Shown: in pieces, positions 54,759 to 64,000 of the stretch
Position numbering within the stretch: position 1 is the first letter of the stretch
Layout of the letters: each line of letters begins with the position of its first letter
Source: Melioribacter sp.
Lineage (GTDB): Bacteria > Bacteroidota > Ignavibacteria > Ignavibacteriales > Melioribacteraceae
Reading direction: 5' to 3'
Assembly: GCA_026417975.1 (NCBI GenBank)
Contig: JAOACD010000009.1
Coordinates: 310,001 to 374,000, forward strand
Length of the DNA: 64,000 nucleotides
Translations under genes and position numbers: made by a program
Notes under the pieces: generated by a model
What the model saw: the letters and a program-made list of their open reading frames with translations, nothing else
The model's database searches: none
What the model was told of the DNA's origin: nothing

Positions 54759-55280
54759 ATGAAAAGAGCTCAAAAAGCTGAAATACTTGAACAAATTAAG
54801 GCTCTTGTAAAAGAATCGTCAGCAATGTTTTTAGTTGATTATAAAGGAATAAACGTTGCTGATATTAATAAACTCCGTTCTAATTTTAGGAAAGAAGGAG
54901 TAACATACAAAGTCTTCAAAAACACGCTTTTACGAAAAGCCTTGGAAGAGATTGGTGGTTACGATAAATTTTATGACCATCTTACAGGAATGACGGGTGT
55001 AGCATTTGCTAAGGACAATTTTGTTGCACCTGCTAAAATTATTAAAAAGTATTACGATGAGACAGGTAAATTTGCATTAAAAGGTTGTTACCTTGAATCG
55101 ACATATTATGGTGCGGATCAGTTAGATGCTATAGCTTCGATGCCAACAAAAGAAGAAATTATTGCTGGTATTATTGGAAGTGTGGCATCTCCGGCCTCTG
55201 GAATAGTTGGTGCTATTAATGCTGTAATGAGTAATCTTGTAAGCGTTATAGATGAAATATCCAAGAAAAAAGCTGCATAA
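54759..55280 (+). CDS. rplJ: 50S ribosomal protein L10
   Basis: This 173-residue protein anchors L7/L12 dimers to the ribosome. It has SAMFLVDYKGINVADINKLRSNFRKEGVTYKVFKNTLLRKALEE and a C-terminal helix for L7/L12 binding. L10 often represses its own mRNA by binding the leader, here the 95-nt stretch after rplA that holds a hairpin. An ATGGGAG site precedes the ATG. Confidence 0.97.
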   Translation: MKRAQKAEILEQIKALVKESSAMFLVDYKGINVADINKLRSNFRKEGVTYKVFKNTLLRKALEEIGGYDKFYDHLTGMTGVAFAKDNFVAPAKIIKKYYDETGKFALKGCYLESTYYGADQLDAIASMPTKEEIIAGIIGSVASPASGIVGAINAVMSNLVSVIDEISKKKAA

Positions 55281-55313
55281 TAATTTTTTTAGAAAACAAT
55301 AGGGAGAAATAAA

Positions 55314-55694
55314 ATGTCAGAAAAAGTTGCTGAAATTGTTGAAAAAATTAAAGCACTTACTTTAGTAGAAGCTGCAGAATTAAAAAAAGCTTTAGAAGAT
55401 GAATTTGGTGTTACTGCAGCAGCTCCTGTGGTTATGGCTGGAGCTCCAGCCGCTGCGGCAGCAGCTGCGCCAGCTGAAGAAAAAACAGAATTTGATGTAA
55501 TTCTCGAAAATGCTGGAGCAACAAAAATTAATGTTATTAAAGTTGTTCGGGCACATACTGGATTAGGATTAAAAGAAGCAAAGGATTTAGTAGATAGTGC
55601 GCCAAAACCTGTTAAAGAAGGTGTATCTAAAGAGGAAGCTGAAAAAATTAAAAAAGAACTTGAAGAAGCAGGCGCTACTGTAACAATAAAGTAA
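55314..55694 (+). CDS. rplL: 50S ribosomal protein L7/L12
   Basis: This 126-residue stalk protein has an N-terminal dimerisation domain, an Ala/Pro-rich hinge ([21 protein letters not shown]) and a C-terminal factor-binding domain ([27 protein letters not shown]). It recruits translational GTPases. A hairpin follows before rpoB. A GGGAGAAAT ribosome site fits its four-copy stoichiometry. Confidence 0.98.
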   Translation: MSEKVAEIVEKIKALTLVEAAELKKALEDEFGVTAAAPVVMAGAPAAAAAAAPAEEKTEFDVILENAGATKINVIKVVRAHTGLGLKEAKDLVDSAPKPVKEGVSKEEAEKIKKELEEAGATVTIK

Positions 55695-55720
55695 TGTAAT
55701 TATAAATATTAGTTTTATTG

Positions 55721-55760
55721 AAGTGGTAAAATGGAGAATATCCGTTTTACCACTTTCTTT
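55721..55760 (+). terminator. Hairpin between rplL and rpoB
   Basis: AAGTGGTAAAA / TTTTACCACTT is a perfect 11-bp stem, with a further GGA/TCC pair group inside the loop, followed by TCTTTCATTTATT. The tail is T-rich but not a clean run, so partial termination or an RNA-processing site are both possible. It would lower rpoBC expression relative to rplJL. Confidence 0.65.
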
Positions 55761-55808
55761 CATTTATTAAAATGAAAGAGAATAATTAAAAATATTGGAG
55801 GTAGGGCT

Positions 55809-58800
55809 TTGGAAAAGCAAAAAATTAATAAGAACACTGGACGAATAACGTTTTCGAAGATTACATCGGCGTTGAAGGTCCCAGATTTGTTGAATATTCA
55901 ACTTGAGTCTTTTGAAGAATTTTTACAGGCAAAAGTGCCACCTTCACAGCGTGAAAATAAAGGTTTGCAAGCTGTATTTAATCAGAACTTTCCTATCCTT
56001 GATAATAAAGAATTTTATAGGCTTGATTTTATAGAATATTACGTTGAAAAACCAAGATTCTCTATTTCAGAGTGCGAAGAAAGAGGTTTAACTTATTCTG
56101 TGCCCCTGAAGGCAAAATTACGACTTTCAACTAAAGATGAAGAAACCGGAGAGTATATAAATACAGTTGAACAAGAAGTCTACCTCGGAAATCTTCCTTA
56201 TATGACTGAAAGAGGAACTTTTATAATTAACGGAGCAGAAAGAGTTATAGTTAGTCAACTTCATCGTTCTCCGGGTGTAGCTTTTGCTCAGTCACTTCAT
56301 CCTAATGGTACGCCAATTTATTCTGCTAGAATTATACCCATGAGAGGTTCATGGGTTGAGTTTGCTACTGATATTAATAACGTTTTATATGTTTATATAG
56401 ATCGTAGGAAAAAGTTTCCATCTACAACATTATTAAGAGCATTAGGATATGAGACTGATGAGCAGATAATGAATTTATTTAATTTAATTGAAGAAGTTCC
56501 CGTAAAGAAGTTAAATTATGAAGACCATGTTGGTCGTGTAGCTGCTAATGATGTTGTAGATATGCAAACTGGAGAAATTTATGTTTCTAAAGACGGCCAA
56601 CTAACAGAAGAAATAATAGATAATATTAAAAAATCTTCTATTCAAAAAATACAATTGATTAGTGCTGATACATCGGTTGAGCAAGATTTAATTATAAATA
56701 CTCTTAAAAAAGACACTGCTAAAACCAAAGAAGAAGCATTATATGCAATTTATCGTCAATTGCGCTCAGGTGAAGCTCCAGATATGGAAACTGCAGTTGG
56801 TTTGCTTGAGAAATTATTCTTTAACGATAAAAGGTACGATCTTGGAGAGGTAGGGCGTTTTAGGATGAATGATAGGTTGGATCTTAATGTTGATGAAAAT
56901 ATTCATGTTCTTACAGTCGAAGATATTATTGCTATAATGAAAAATATTATTATGCTTAAAAATGGTAATATGAGTGTTGATGATATAGATCATCTTGGGA
57001 ACAGAAGAGTAAGAACAGTAGGCGAACAATTAATGCAACAATATAATGTAGCTCTTGCTAGAATGGCGCGCACTATAAAAGAACGTATGAATATGCGCGA
57101 TACAGAAAATATGCAACCTCAGGATCTTGTAAATGCAAGAACAATTACTAGTGTAATTAATGCTTTCTTTGGTACAAATCAACTTTCGCAATTTATGGAC
57201 CAAACAAACCCGCTTTCAGAATTAACTCATAAACGAAGAGTCTCTGCATTAGGCCCGGGCGGATTAACTAGAGAAAGAGCGGGATTTGAAGTGCGAGACG
57301 TTCATCATTCGCACTATGGTCGTTTGTGCCCAATTGAAACCCCAGAAGGTCCGAACATTGGTCTTATTTCTTCTCTTACAATATATGCTCGTGTTAACCA
57401 ATATGGTTTTCTTGAAACACCATATAGAAAAGTTAAAGATGGAAAAGTAACTAACCAAATTGAGTATTTAAGTGCAGACCAAGAAGATGAATACATAATT
57501 GCACAGGCTAATGCGCCAGTAGATGAACAGGGTAGATTCCTTGTTGATAGGGTAAAATGCCGTCATAAGGGAGAATTTCCAGTTGTACCACCAACTGAAG
57601 TAAATTACATGGATGTTGCACCTTCTCAAATTGTAAGTGCTGCAGCATCATTAATACCATTCTTAGAGCATGATGATGCTAATCGTGCTCTTATGGGTTC
57701 GAATATGCAACGTCAGGCTGTGCCGCTTCTTGTTACAGAAGCTCCAATAGTAGGGACAGGAATGGAATATAAAATTGCTAGAGATTCTCGGGCACTTATT
57801 TTGGCAGAGGATGATGGAGTTGTAGAGTATGCAGATGCAAGAAAAATAATTGTAAGGTACGATTCTAATCTTGACCCTAACGAAGCTTTAGTAAGTTTTG
57901 ATGATGAAAGAAGAGTAGAGTATGATCTGATTAAATTTGCCGGAACGAATCAAGAAACTTGTTTCAATCAAAAACCAGTTGTTTTTACTGGCCAAAGAGT
58001 AAAAAAAGGTGATGTTCTTGCTGATGGCCCCGCAATAGACAAAGGAGAACTTGCTTTAGGTAAAAATATATCAGTTGCATTTATGCCTTGGCGTGGTTAT
58101 AACTTTGAGGACGCTATTGTAATTAGCGAAAGATTAGTTGCGGAAGATGTTTTTACTTCAATTCATATCGAAGAATTTGAATTGCAAGTACGGGAAACTA
58201 AGCGTGGTGAAGAAGAATTAACAAGAGATATTCCTAACGTTAGTGAGGAAGCTACTAAAGATTTAGATGAAAATGGAATTGTTAGAGAAGGCGCTGAAGT
58301 AAAAGAAGGTGATATTTTAATTGGTAAAATTACTCCAAAGGGAGAATCTGACCCAACACCAGAAGAAAAATTGCTAAAAGCTATTTTTGGTGATAAAGCT
58401 GGGGACGTTAAAGATGCTTCTCTTAAAGCTCCTCCAGGACTAAAGGGTATAGTTATTAAGACAAGATTATTTAGTAGAAAAAGAAAAGATGCAGAGGCTA
58501 AGAAGCTCGAGAAGAAACAGCTCGATGAATTAGAAAATCAATACAAAAAGCAGCAGGAAAAATATTACAAAAAACTTGTTGAAAAACTTACAAAGATTAC
58601 ATTAGGAAAAACTACTACCGGAATTAGAGATTTAGATGGTACTATTATTTTAAGGAGTGGTACACAAATTAAAGAATCGACATTCGAAGATATAGATGTA
58701 ACAAAATTAGATTACTCAAAAGATTGGTTCGAAAAGAAAAATATAAATGAACTTATAAGAAAATTATATTCTAATTACTTCAAAGTAATTGCTGACATTG

Positions 58801-59585
58801 AAGAAAATTATAAAAGAGAAAAGCTTAAAATTCAAACAGGTGATGAATTGCCGCCAGGAATTACTCAATTAGCCAAAGTTTATGTAGCAAAGAAAAGGAA
58901 AATTCAAGTTGGGGATAAGATGGCGGGTCGTCATGGTAACAAAGGTGTTGTTGCTAAAATTGTACCAGTGGAAGATATGCCATATCATGAAGATGGTACT
59001 CCTGTAGATATTGTATTAAATCCATTAGGAGTTCCTTCTCGTATGAATCTTGGTCAGCTTTATGAAACTGCTTTAGGTTGGGTAGGTAAGAAACTTGGTG
59101 TTAAATTTGAAACACCTATTTTTGATGGAGCTAGTGTTAATGATGTAGAAGAATGGCTTAAAAAAGCTGAGCTTGACGAAGGAAGTAAAACATGGTTATA
59201 CGACGGAAGAACTGGAGAAAGATTCCATCAAAAAGTTACTTGCGGTTATATCTATATGATGAAACTCGGTCATATGGTTGAAGATAAAATACATGCTCGT
59301 TCAATTGGACCTTATTCATTAATTACACAACAACCACTTGGTGGTAAAGCTCAGTTTGGTGGTCAAAGGTTTGGTGAAATGGAAGTTTGGGCTCTTGAAG
59401 GTTATGGAGCTGCTCATACTTTGCAAGAAATATTGACTGTTAAAAGTGACGATGTTGCTGGAAGAGCTAAAACTTATGAGGCAATAGTTAAAGGTGAAAA
59501 TATTCCAGAGCCAAATATCCCAGAAGCATTTAATGTAATGATTAAAGAGCTTCAAGGATTAGGACTCGAAATTAAAATTAATTAA
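55809..59585 (+). CDS. rpoB: RNA polymerase subunit beta
   Basis: This 1258-residue subunit starts with TTG after TTGGAGGTAGGG. The rifampicin region reads [26 protein letters not shown], with the Asp, His and Ser of sensitive enzymes present. The active-site stretch [19 protein letters not shown] and the C-terminal clamp [20 protein letters not shown] are intact. rpoB and rpoC are separate genes here. Upstream is a hairpin after rplL. Confidence 0.98.
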   Translation: MEKQKINKNTGRITFSKITSALKVPDLLNIQLESFEEFLQAKVPPSQRENKGLQAVFNQNFPILDNKEFYRLDFIEYYVEKPRFSISECEERGLTYSVPLKAKLRLSTKDEETGEYINTVEQEVYLGNLPYMTERGTFIINGAERVIVSQLHRSPGVAFAQSLHPNGTPIYSARIIPMRGSWVEFATDINNVLYVYIDRRKKFPSTTLLRALGYETDEQIMNLFNLIEEVPVKKLNYEDHVGRVAANDVVDMQTGEIYVSKDGQLTEEIIDNIKKSSIQKIQLISADTSVEQDLIINTLKKDTAKTKEEALYAIYRQLRSGEAPDMETAVGLLEKLFFNDKRYDLGEVGRFRMNDRLDLNVDENIHVLTVEDIIAIMKNIIMLKNGNMSVDDIDHLGNRRVRTVGEQLMQQYNVALARMARTIKERMNMRDTENMQPQDLVNARTITSVINAFFGTNQLSQFMDQTNPLSELTHKRRVSALGPGGLTRERAGFEVRDVHHSHYGRLCPIETPEGPNIGLISSLTIYARVNQYGFLETPYRKVKDGKVTNQIEYLSADQEDEYIIAQANAPVDEQGRFLVDRVKCRHKGEFPVVPPTEVNYMDVAPSQIVSAAASLIPFLEHDDANRALMGSNMQRQAVPLLVTEAPIVGTGMEYKIARDSRALILAEDDGVVEYADARKIIVRYDSNLDPNEALVSFDDERRVEYDLIKFAGTNQETCFNQKPVVFTGQRVKKGDVLADGPAIDKGELALGKNISVAFMPWRGYNFEDAIVISERLVAEDVFTSIHIEEFELQVRETKRGEEELTRDIPNVSEEATKDLDENGIVREGAEVKEGDILIGKITPKGESDPTPEEKLLKAIFGDKAGDVKDASLKAPPGLKGIVIKTRLFSRKRKDAEAKKLEKKQLDELENQYKKQQEKYYKKLVEKLTKITLGKTTTGIRDLDGTIILRSGTQIKESTFEDIDVTKLDYSKDWFEKKNINELIRKLYSNYFKVIADIEENYKREKLKIQTGDELPPGITQLAKVYVAKKRKIQVGDKMAGRHGNKGVVAKIVPVEDMPYHEDGTPVDIVLNPLGVPSRMNLGQLYETALGWVGKKLGVKFETPIFDGASVNDVEEWLKKAELDEGSKTWLYDGRTGERFHQKVTCGYIYMMKLGHMVEDKIHARSIGPYSLITQQPLGGKAQFGGQRFGEMEVWALEGYGAAHTLQEILTVKSDDVAGRAKTYEAIVKGENIPEPNIPEAFNVMIKELQGLGLEIKIN

Positions 59586-59628
59586 GGATAGCCAAACTGA
59601 AAGTGAAAAGAATTAAGGAGAAATAAAT

Positions 59629-62600
59629 ATGCCATCTAAAACACAAGATATAAAAGCTAAGGCAATCGAAAAGTTAACTATAAGTCTTGCAAGTCCAGAT
59701 GATATTTTGAATAGATCGCATGGTGAGGTAACTAAACCAGAAACAATTAATTACAGGTCTTTTAGACCAGAAAAGGATGGCTTATTCTGCGAGAAAATTT
59801 TTGGACCTGTAAAAGATTGGGAATGTGCGTGTGGTAAATACAAAGGTATTCGTTACAAAGGAATTGTATGTGACCGTTGCGGTGTTGAAATTACTCTTAA
59901 GAGTGTTAGACGTGAAAGAATGGGACATATTGCTCTGGCAGTCCCTGTTGTTCATATCTGGTTCTTTAAGGCTCTTCCATCAAAAATTGGAAATATTGTT
60001 GGAATGACAACAAAAGAACTTGAAAGAGTAATTTATTATGAATCTTACGTTGTTATAAATCCAGGCCCAACTGGTTTGAATAAAAAAGACTTGATTTCCG
60101 AAGACCAATACTATGAAATAGTTCAGTCATTACCTCACGATAATGATGCCCTTGATGATAAAGATCCTAAAAAATTTGTTGCTAAAATAGGTGGCGAAGC
60201 AATTAGAGAATTACTTAAGAATACTGATATAGAACAAACATTTCAAGAACTTAAGGCTCAGCTTGCAAACGAAACTTCTCAACAAAAAAGAAGTGATATT
60301 CTAAAAAGATTACGTGTACTAGAAGCCTTTAGAGAACATGAAGGCAAAGTTCCCAATAAACCAGAATGGATGGTTCTAAGTGTTATTCCTGTTATTCCTC
60401 CAGAATTAAGACCACTAGTTCCACTGGAAGGGGGAAGATTTGCTACTAGTGACTTAAATGATTTATATCGAAGAGTAATAATTAGAAATAATCGATTGAA
60501 GAGGCTAATTGAAATTAAAGCTCCTGAGGTAATTCTTAGGAATGAAAAAAGAATGCTTCAAGAAGCTGTGGACGCATTGTTCGATAATTCACGACGCGCA
60601 AGTGCTGTAAGAAGCGATGGTAATCGACCTCTTAAGTCATTAAGTGACATGTTGAAAGGAAAACAGGGAAGATTCCGTCAAAACTTACTTGGTAAACGTG
60701 TAGATTATTCGGGTCGTTCCGTTATAGTAGTTGGTCCAGAATTAAAATTACATCAATGTGGTTTGCCAAAAGATATGGCTGTTGAATTGTTCAAGCCATT
60801 TATTATCAGGAAATTGTTAGAAAGAGGTCATTATAAAACTGTAAAAAGTGCTCGTAAAGCTGTAGATAGAAAAGACCCTATCATTTGGGAAATTTTAGAG
60901 AAAATAATAGATGGTCATCCAGTATTACTTAACAGAGCTCCTACATTGCATAGACTTGGAATACAGGCATTCCAACCAATATTAATTGATGGAAAAGCAA
61001 TACAATTGCATCCTCTGGTTTGTACAGCATTTAATGCAGATTTTGACGGAGACCAGATGGCAGTGCATGTACCACTATCTTACGAAGCTCAACTCGAAGC
61101 ATCAATATTGATGCTTAGTTCTCATAATATCTTATCACCTCAAAACGGAATGCCTATTGTAATTCCAACGCAAGATATTGTGCTTGGATGTTACTATTTA
61201 ACAAAAGTTAGACCTGGTGCTAAAGGAGAAGGTAAAATATTTAGTAGCATGGATGAAGTAATAATAGCTTATAATTCAAAGGTAGTAGATTTACATGCAA
61301 GAATTAAGGTTAAATATGAAAATAGTTTGATAGAAACTACTGTAGGAAGAGTCATATTCAATCAAATTGTTCCCAAAGAAATGGGATTCATTAATGAACT
61401 TTTAGTAAAGAAGACCTTTAGTGGTCTTATTTATAAAATGTTTATGAAGCTTGGTAATGAAGTTACAGCTAAATTTCTTGATGACGTAAAAGATTTAGGT
61501 TTTAGATATGCTACAGCTGCCGGTATTTCTATTAGTTTTAGTGATATGGTTGTTCCAGATGAGAAACTAAAATTAATAGAAGATGCAAATAGAAAAGTAA
61601 ACGCAATATTAAATGAACACGAACAAGGATTAATTACAGATGCTGAGCGTTATAATAAAATCATAGATGTTTGGACATTTACTACAAATAACGTTGCAAG
61701 AGCCTTAATGGAAAAATTGAAAAATGATCAAGGCGGGTTTAATTCGTTACATATGATGGTTGATTCTGGTGCGCGAGGTTCACAAGAACAGGTACGTCAG
61801 CTTGCGGGTATGCGTGGTCTTATGCAAAAACCACAAAAAAGCTTAACAGGTCAGTCTGGAGAAATAATAGAAAACCCAATTATTGCTAATTTCAAAGAAG
61901 GTCTTTCAGTTCTCGAGTATTTCATTTCTACTCACGGTGCTCGTAAAGGCCTTGCAGATACAGCTCTCAAAACAGCTGATGCTGGATATTTAACCAGAAG
62001 ATTATGTGATGTTGCTCAGGATGTTATTGTAACAGAAGAAGATTGTGGTACTATTCGTGGTGTTTATGTAACAGCTCTCAAAGATGTAGAATTAGAAAGA
62101 GAACCATTAGCTGAAAGAATTACAGGACGTGTTGCTCAGGAAGATGTTTATGACCCAAGAACAGATGAATTAATTGTAGAAGCTGGACAACTAATTACAG
62201 AAGAAATTGCAGAAAGAATTGATGAAGCTAATATAGATCAAGTTTATATCAGAACAGTTTTGACATGCGAAGCAAAGCATGGAGTATGTGCAAAATGTTA
62301 TGGTAGAAATCTTACTACAGGGCAATTAGTTGAGATAGGTGAAGCAGTTGGTATTATAGCAGCACAGTCTATTGGTGAACCAGGTACTCAGCTTACTTTG
62401 CGTACTTTCCACTTTGGTGGAACATCTTCGCGTATTGCAAGCCAATCACAAGTTGAAACAAATGTTGCCGGTACAGTTAGATTCGATAAGATTTTATACG
62501 TAGAAAAAAATGATGCTTTTGGTAAAACAAAAGTTGTTATAGGAAGAAGAGGTTCTATTGGAATTTATGATGAAGACGATAGACAAATTAAAAAGTATGA

Positions 62601-63879
62601 AATACCATATGGTGCAGAGCTTTTAGTTGAAGAAGGTCAAAAAGTTGTAAAAGGGCAACCTCTGTATAATCACGATCCTTATAATTCGGTTATTGTTTCT
62701 GACATAGGTGGTAAGGTTAGTTTTGTCGACTTAATTGATAATGTAACCTATCAACAAATAGCAGATGAGCAAACTGGGCACGTTCAGAAAGTTGTTATAG
62801 AATCTAAAGATAAAAACCTTACTCCTAGTATTCTTGTAAAAGACGAAGATGGTAAAGAAAAATTGTTCAATATCCCTACAAGAGCTTATTTAGCTGTAGA
62901 AGAAGGAGAAGTAATACAACCGGGGACAGTCTTAGCTAAAATATCTAAAGCCACTGCAAAAACTCGGGATATTACAGGAGGTCTACCAAGAGTTACCGAA
63001 CTTTTTGAAGCAAGAAGTCCTCACGACCCAGCAATAGTTTCTGAGATTGAAGGTAGAGTAAAATTTGGAGCTCGTAAGAAAGGTGTTCAAGAAATTATTG
63101 TAGAGTCGTTTGATGGGTCTGTGCAAAAAGTTTATACTGTCCCATATGGTAAACATATTTTGGTTCAGGAAGGAGATGAAATTCCAGCTGGCGAAAAAAT
63201 TACTGATGGACCAATAAATCCGCACGATATTCTTAAAATAAAAGGTCCTAATGCAGTTCAAGAATATCTTGTTAATGAAATTCAGGATGTTTATAGATTA
63301 CAAGGTGTTAAGATTAATGACAAGCATATTGAAGTAATAGTTAGACAAATGTTACAAAAACTAAAAGTAGTTTCTTCTGGTGATACTAATTTTATTGAAG
63401 AAGATTTGGTTGATAGAAATAAGCTTTTAGAAGAAAATGAAAGAATTAAAAATATGGTTTATATCATCGATCCAGGTCAGTCAAAATATAAAGCTGGACA
63501 ATTGATACCCCGTTCAAAATATAGAGAAGTAAATGCAGAATTAATTAGAAAAGGCAAAAAGCCAATGAAAGTAAGAGATGCTGAACCTGCTACTTTTGAT
63601 AACGTTTTACTTGGAATTACACAAGCAGCATTAACAACAGAGAGCTTTATTTCTGCTGCATCATTCCAGGAAACAACTAAAGTTCTTACTAATGCGGCTA
63701 CAGAAGCAAGAACAGATTACTTATTGGGATTGAAAGAAAATGTTGTAATGGGTCATCTAATTCCAGCTGGGACTGGTCTGAAAAAGTATAAGAATATAAT
63801 TTTAACAGTAGAAGAAGAAGCAGCAGTAGCACAACAAATTTCTAAGGAAGGAGTAGAAGAAAAAGAATCGGCTAAATAA
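59629..63879 (+). CDS. rpoC: RNA polymerase subunit beta'
   Basis: This 1416-residue subunit contains the N-terminal zinc site ([19 protein letters not shown]), the catalytic Mg motif NADFDGDQM, a second zinc site around [13 protein letters not shown] and the trigger-loop region [19 protein letters not shown]. It begins 43 nt after rpoB with an AAGGAGAAATAA site. It closes the rpl-rpo run; rpsL follows after a 96-nt gap with its own promoter candidate. Confidence 0.98.
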   Translation: MPSKTQDIKAKAIEKLTISLASPDDILNRSHGEVTKPETINYRSFRPEKDGLFCEKIFGPVKDWECACGKYKGIRYKGIVCDRCGVEITLKSVRRERMGHIALAVPVVHIWFFKALPSKIGNIVGMTTKELERVIYYESYVVINPGPTGLNKKDLISEDQYYEIVQSLPHDNDALDDKDPKKFVAKIGGEAIRELLKNTDIEQTFQELKAQLANETSQQKRSDILKRLRVLEAFREHEGKVPNKPEWMVLSVIPVIPPELRPLVPLEGGRFATSDLNDLYRRVIIRNNRLKRLIEIKAPEVILRNEKRMLQEAVDALFDNSRRASAVRSDGNRPLKSLSDMLKGKQGRFRQNLLGKRVDYSGRSVIVVGPELKLHQCGLPKDMAVELFKPFIIRKLLERGHYKTVKSARKAVDRKDPIIWEILEKIIDGHPVLLNRAPTLHRLGIQAFQPILIDGKAIQLHPLVCTAFNADFDGDQMAVHVPLSYEAQLEASILMLSSHNILSPQNGMPIVIPTQDIVLGCYYLTKVRPGAKGEGKIFSSMDEVIIAYNSKVVDLHARIKVKYENSLIETTVGRVIFNQIVPKEMGFINELLVKKTFSGLIYKMFMKLGNEVTAKFLDDVKDLGFRYATAAGISISFSDMVVPDEKLKLIEDANRKVNAILNEHEQGLITDAERYNKIIDVWTFTTNNVARALMEKLKNDQGGFNSLHMMVDSGARGSQEQVRQLAGMRGLMQKPQKSLTGQSGEIIENPIIANFKEGLSVLEYFISTHGARKGLADTALKTADAGYLTRRLCDVAQDVIVTEEDCGTIRGVYVTALKDVELEREPLAERITGRVAQEDVYDPRTDELIVEAGQLITEEIAERIDEANIDQVYIRTVLTCEAKHGVCAKCYGRNLTTGQLVEIGEAVGIIAAQSIGEPGTQLTLRTFHFGGTSSRIASQSQVETNVAGTVRFDKILYVEKNDAFGKTKVVIGRRGSIGIYDEDDRQIKKYEIPYGAELLVEEGQKVVKGQPLYNHDPYNSVIVSDIGGKVSFVDLIDNVTYQQIADEQTGHVQKVVIESKDKNLTPSILVKDEDGKEKLFNIPTRAYLAVEEGEVIQPGTVLAKISKATAKTRDITGGLPRVTELFEARSPHDPAIVSEIEGRVKFGARKKGVQEIIVESFDGSVQKVYTVPYGKHILVQEGDEIPAGEKITDGPINPHDILKIKGPNAVQEYLVNEIQDVYRLQGVKINDKHIEVIVRQMLQKLKVVSSGDTNFIEEDLVDRNKLLEENERIKNMVYIIDPGQSKYKAGQLIPRSKYREVNAELIRKGKKPMKVRDAEPATFDNVLLGITQAALTTESFISAASFQETTKVLTNAATEARTDYLLGLKENVVMGHLIPAGTGLKKYKNIILTVEEEAAVAQQISKEGVEEKESAK

Positions 63880-63902
63880 TGTAAAAATATGAACTTGCTT
63901 TC

Positions 63903-63931
63903 TTGACAATTGGGACTAGAATCAATAAATT
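63903..63931 (+). promoter_or_regulatory. Candidate promoter for the rpsL (str) operon
   Basis: TTGACA, 17 nt and TAAATT lie in the rpoC-rpsL gap. The -35 is a perfect match and the -10 matches 4 of 6 positions. Predicted start is about 38 nt before the rpsL GTG. Confidence 0.6.
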
Positions 63932-63975
63932 TCGTGTCTCGATTTTAATAAAAAAGAAACTTTGGAGGAATCTTA

Positions 63976-64000
63976 GTGCCAACAATTAATCAGTTGGTAA
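63976..64000 (+). CDS. rpsL: 30S ribosomal protein S12, 3' end cut by window
   Basis: Only the first codons are visible: GTG then PTINQLV, the universal start of S12. TTTGGAGGAATCTTA supplies the ribosome site and fixes the GTG start. Its place after rpoC is the usual start of the str operon (rpsL-rpsG-fusA-tuf). Confidence 0.88.

Overview
The window is strongly AT-rich bacterial chromosome with dense operons and no phage, plasmid, IS or CRISPR signature. The best guess for the host is a member of the Ignavibacteria/Chlorobi side of the Bacteroidota. The evidence is a secreted 'propeller' protein ending in a YPNPFNP-type sorting domain (type IX secretion style), a split ATP synthase operon (atpIBEFHAG without atpDC), a bactofilin-AtpZ-atpB neighbourhood and a Nudix-fold (NrtR-type) sugar regulator. 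This placement is inference from gene content, not a search result.

Layout. 1-3042: the end of a lipid A acyltransferase gene, a family 9 glycosyltransferase, then an M23 peptidase and a bactofilin (envelope and cell shape). 3032-8337: ATP synthase genes for the membrane sector plus delta, alpha and gamma. 8386-12015: ffh-rpsP-khpA-rimM-trmD-rplS, closed by a terminator. 12065-20080: mixed housekeeping genes (an MqnA-like protein, a DedA-like membrane protein, acyl-CoA synthetase, tRNA-Arg, enolase, an atypical SDR, an FAD enzyme). 20365-25135, mostly minus strand: the secreted propeller protein, a small WYL-like protein with lexA and its operator, and ilvE. 25404-27419: an orphan MlaE permease and an aminotransferase. 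27474-31140: xylAB with a divergent Nudix-fold regulator. 31205-37449: an M16 peptidase, nuoGHI and a ComM/YifB ATPase. 37574-39436: a secreted beta-helix protein.

39523-51107 is one large branched-chain amino acid operon: ilvD-ilvB-ilvN-ilvC-leuB-leuA-leuC-leuD-cimA. It makes valine and leucine, and makes isoleucine by the citramalate route. In front of ilvD lies a feature missing from the ORF track: a consensus promoter (TTGACA-N17-TATAAT), a 53-codon leader ORF whose last codons read ITILIINLIIILG, and four RNA segments with long perfect mutual complementarity. Together they look like a ribosome-mediated attenuator that senses Ile/Leu supply. This is the most interesting signal in the window.

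51086-64000: proC (minus strand), then tRNA-Tyr, tRNA-Thr, tRNA-Gly, rpmG, tRNA-Trp and secE-nusG-rplKAJL-rpoBC, ending in the first codons of rpsL. Hairpins between rplA/rplJ and rplL/rpoB may set the output of that cluster.
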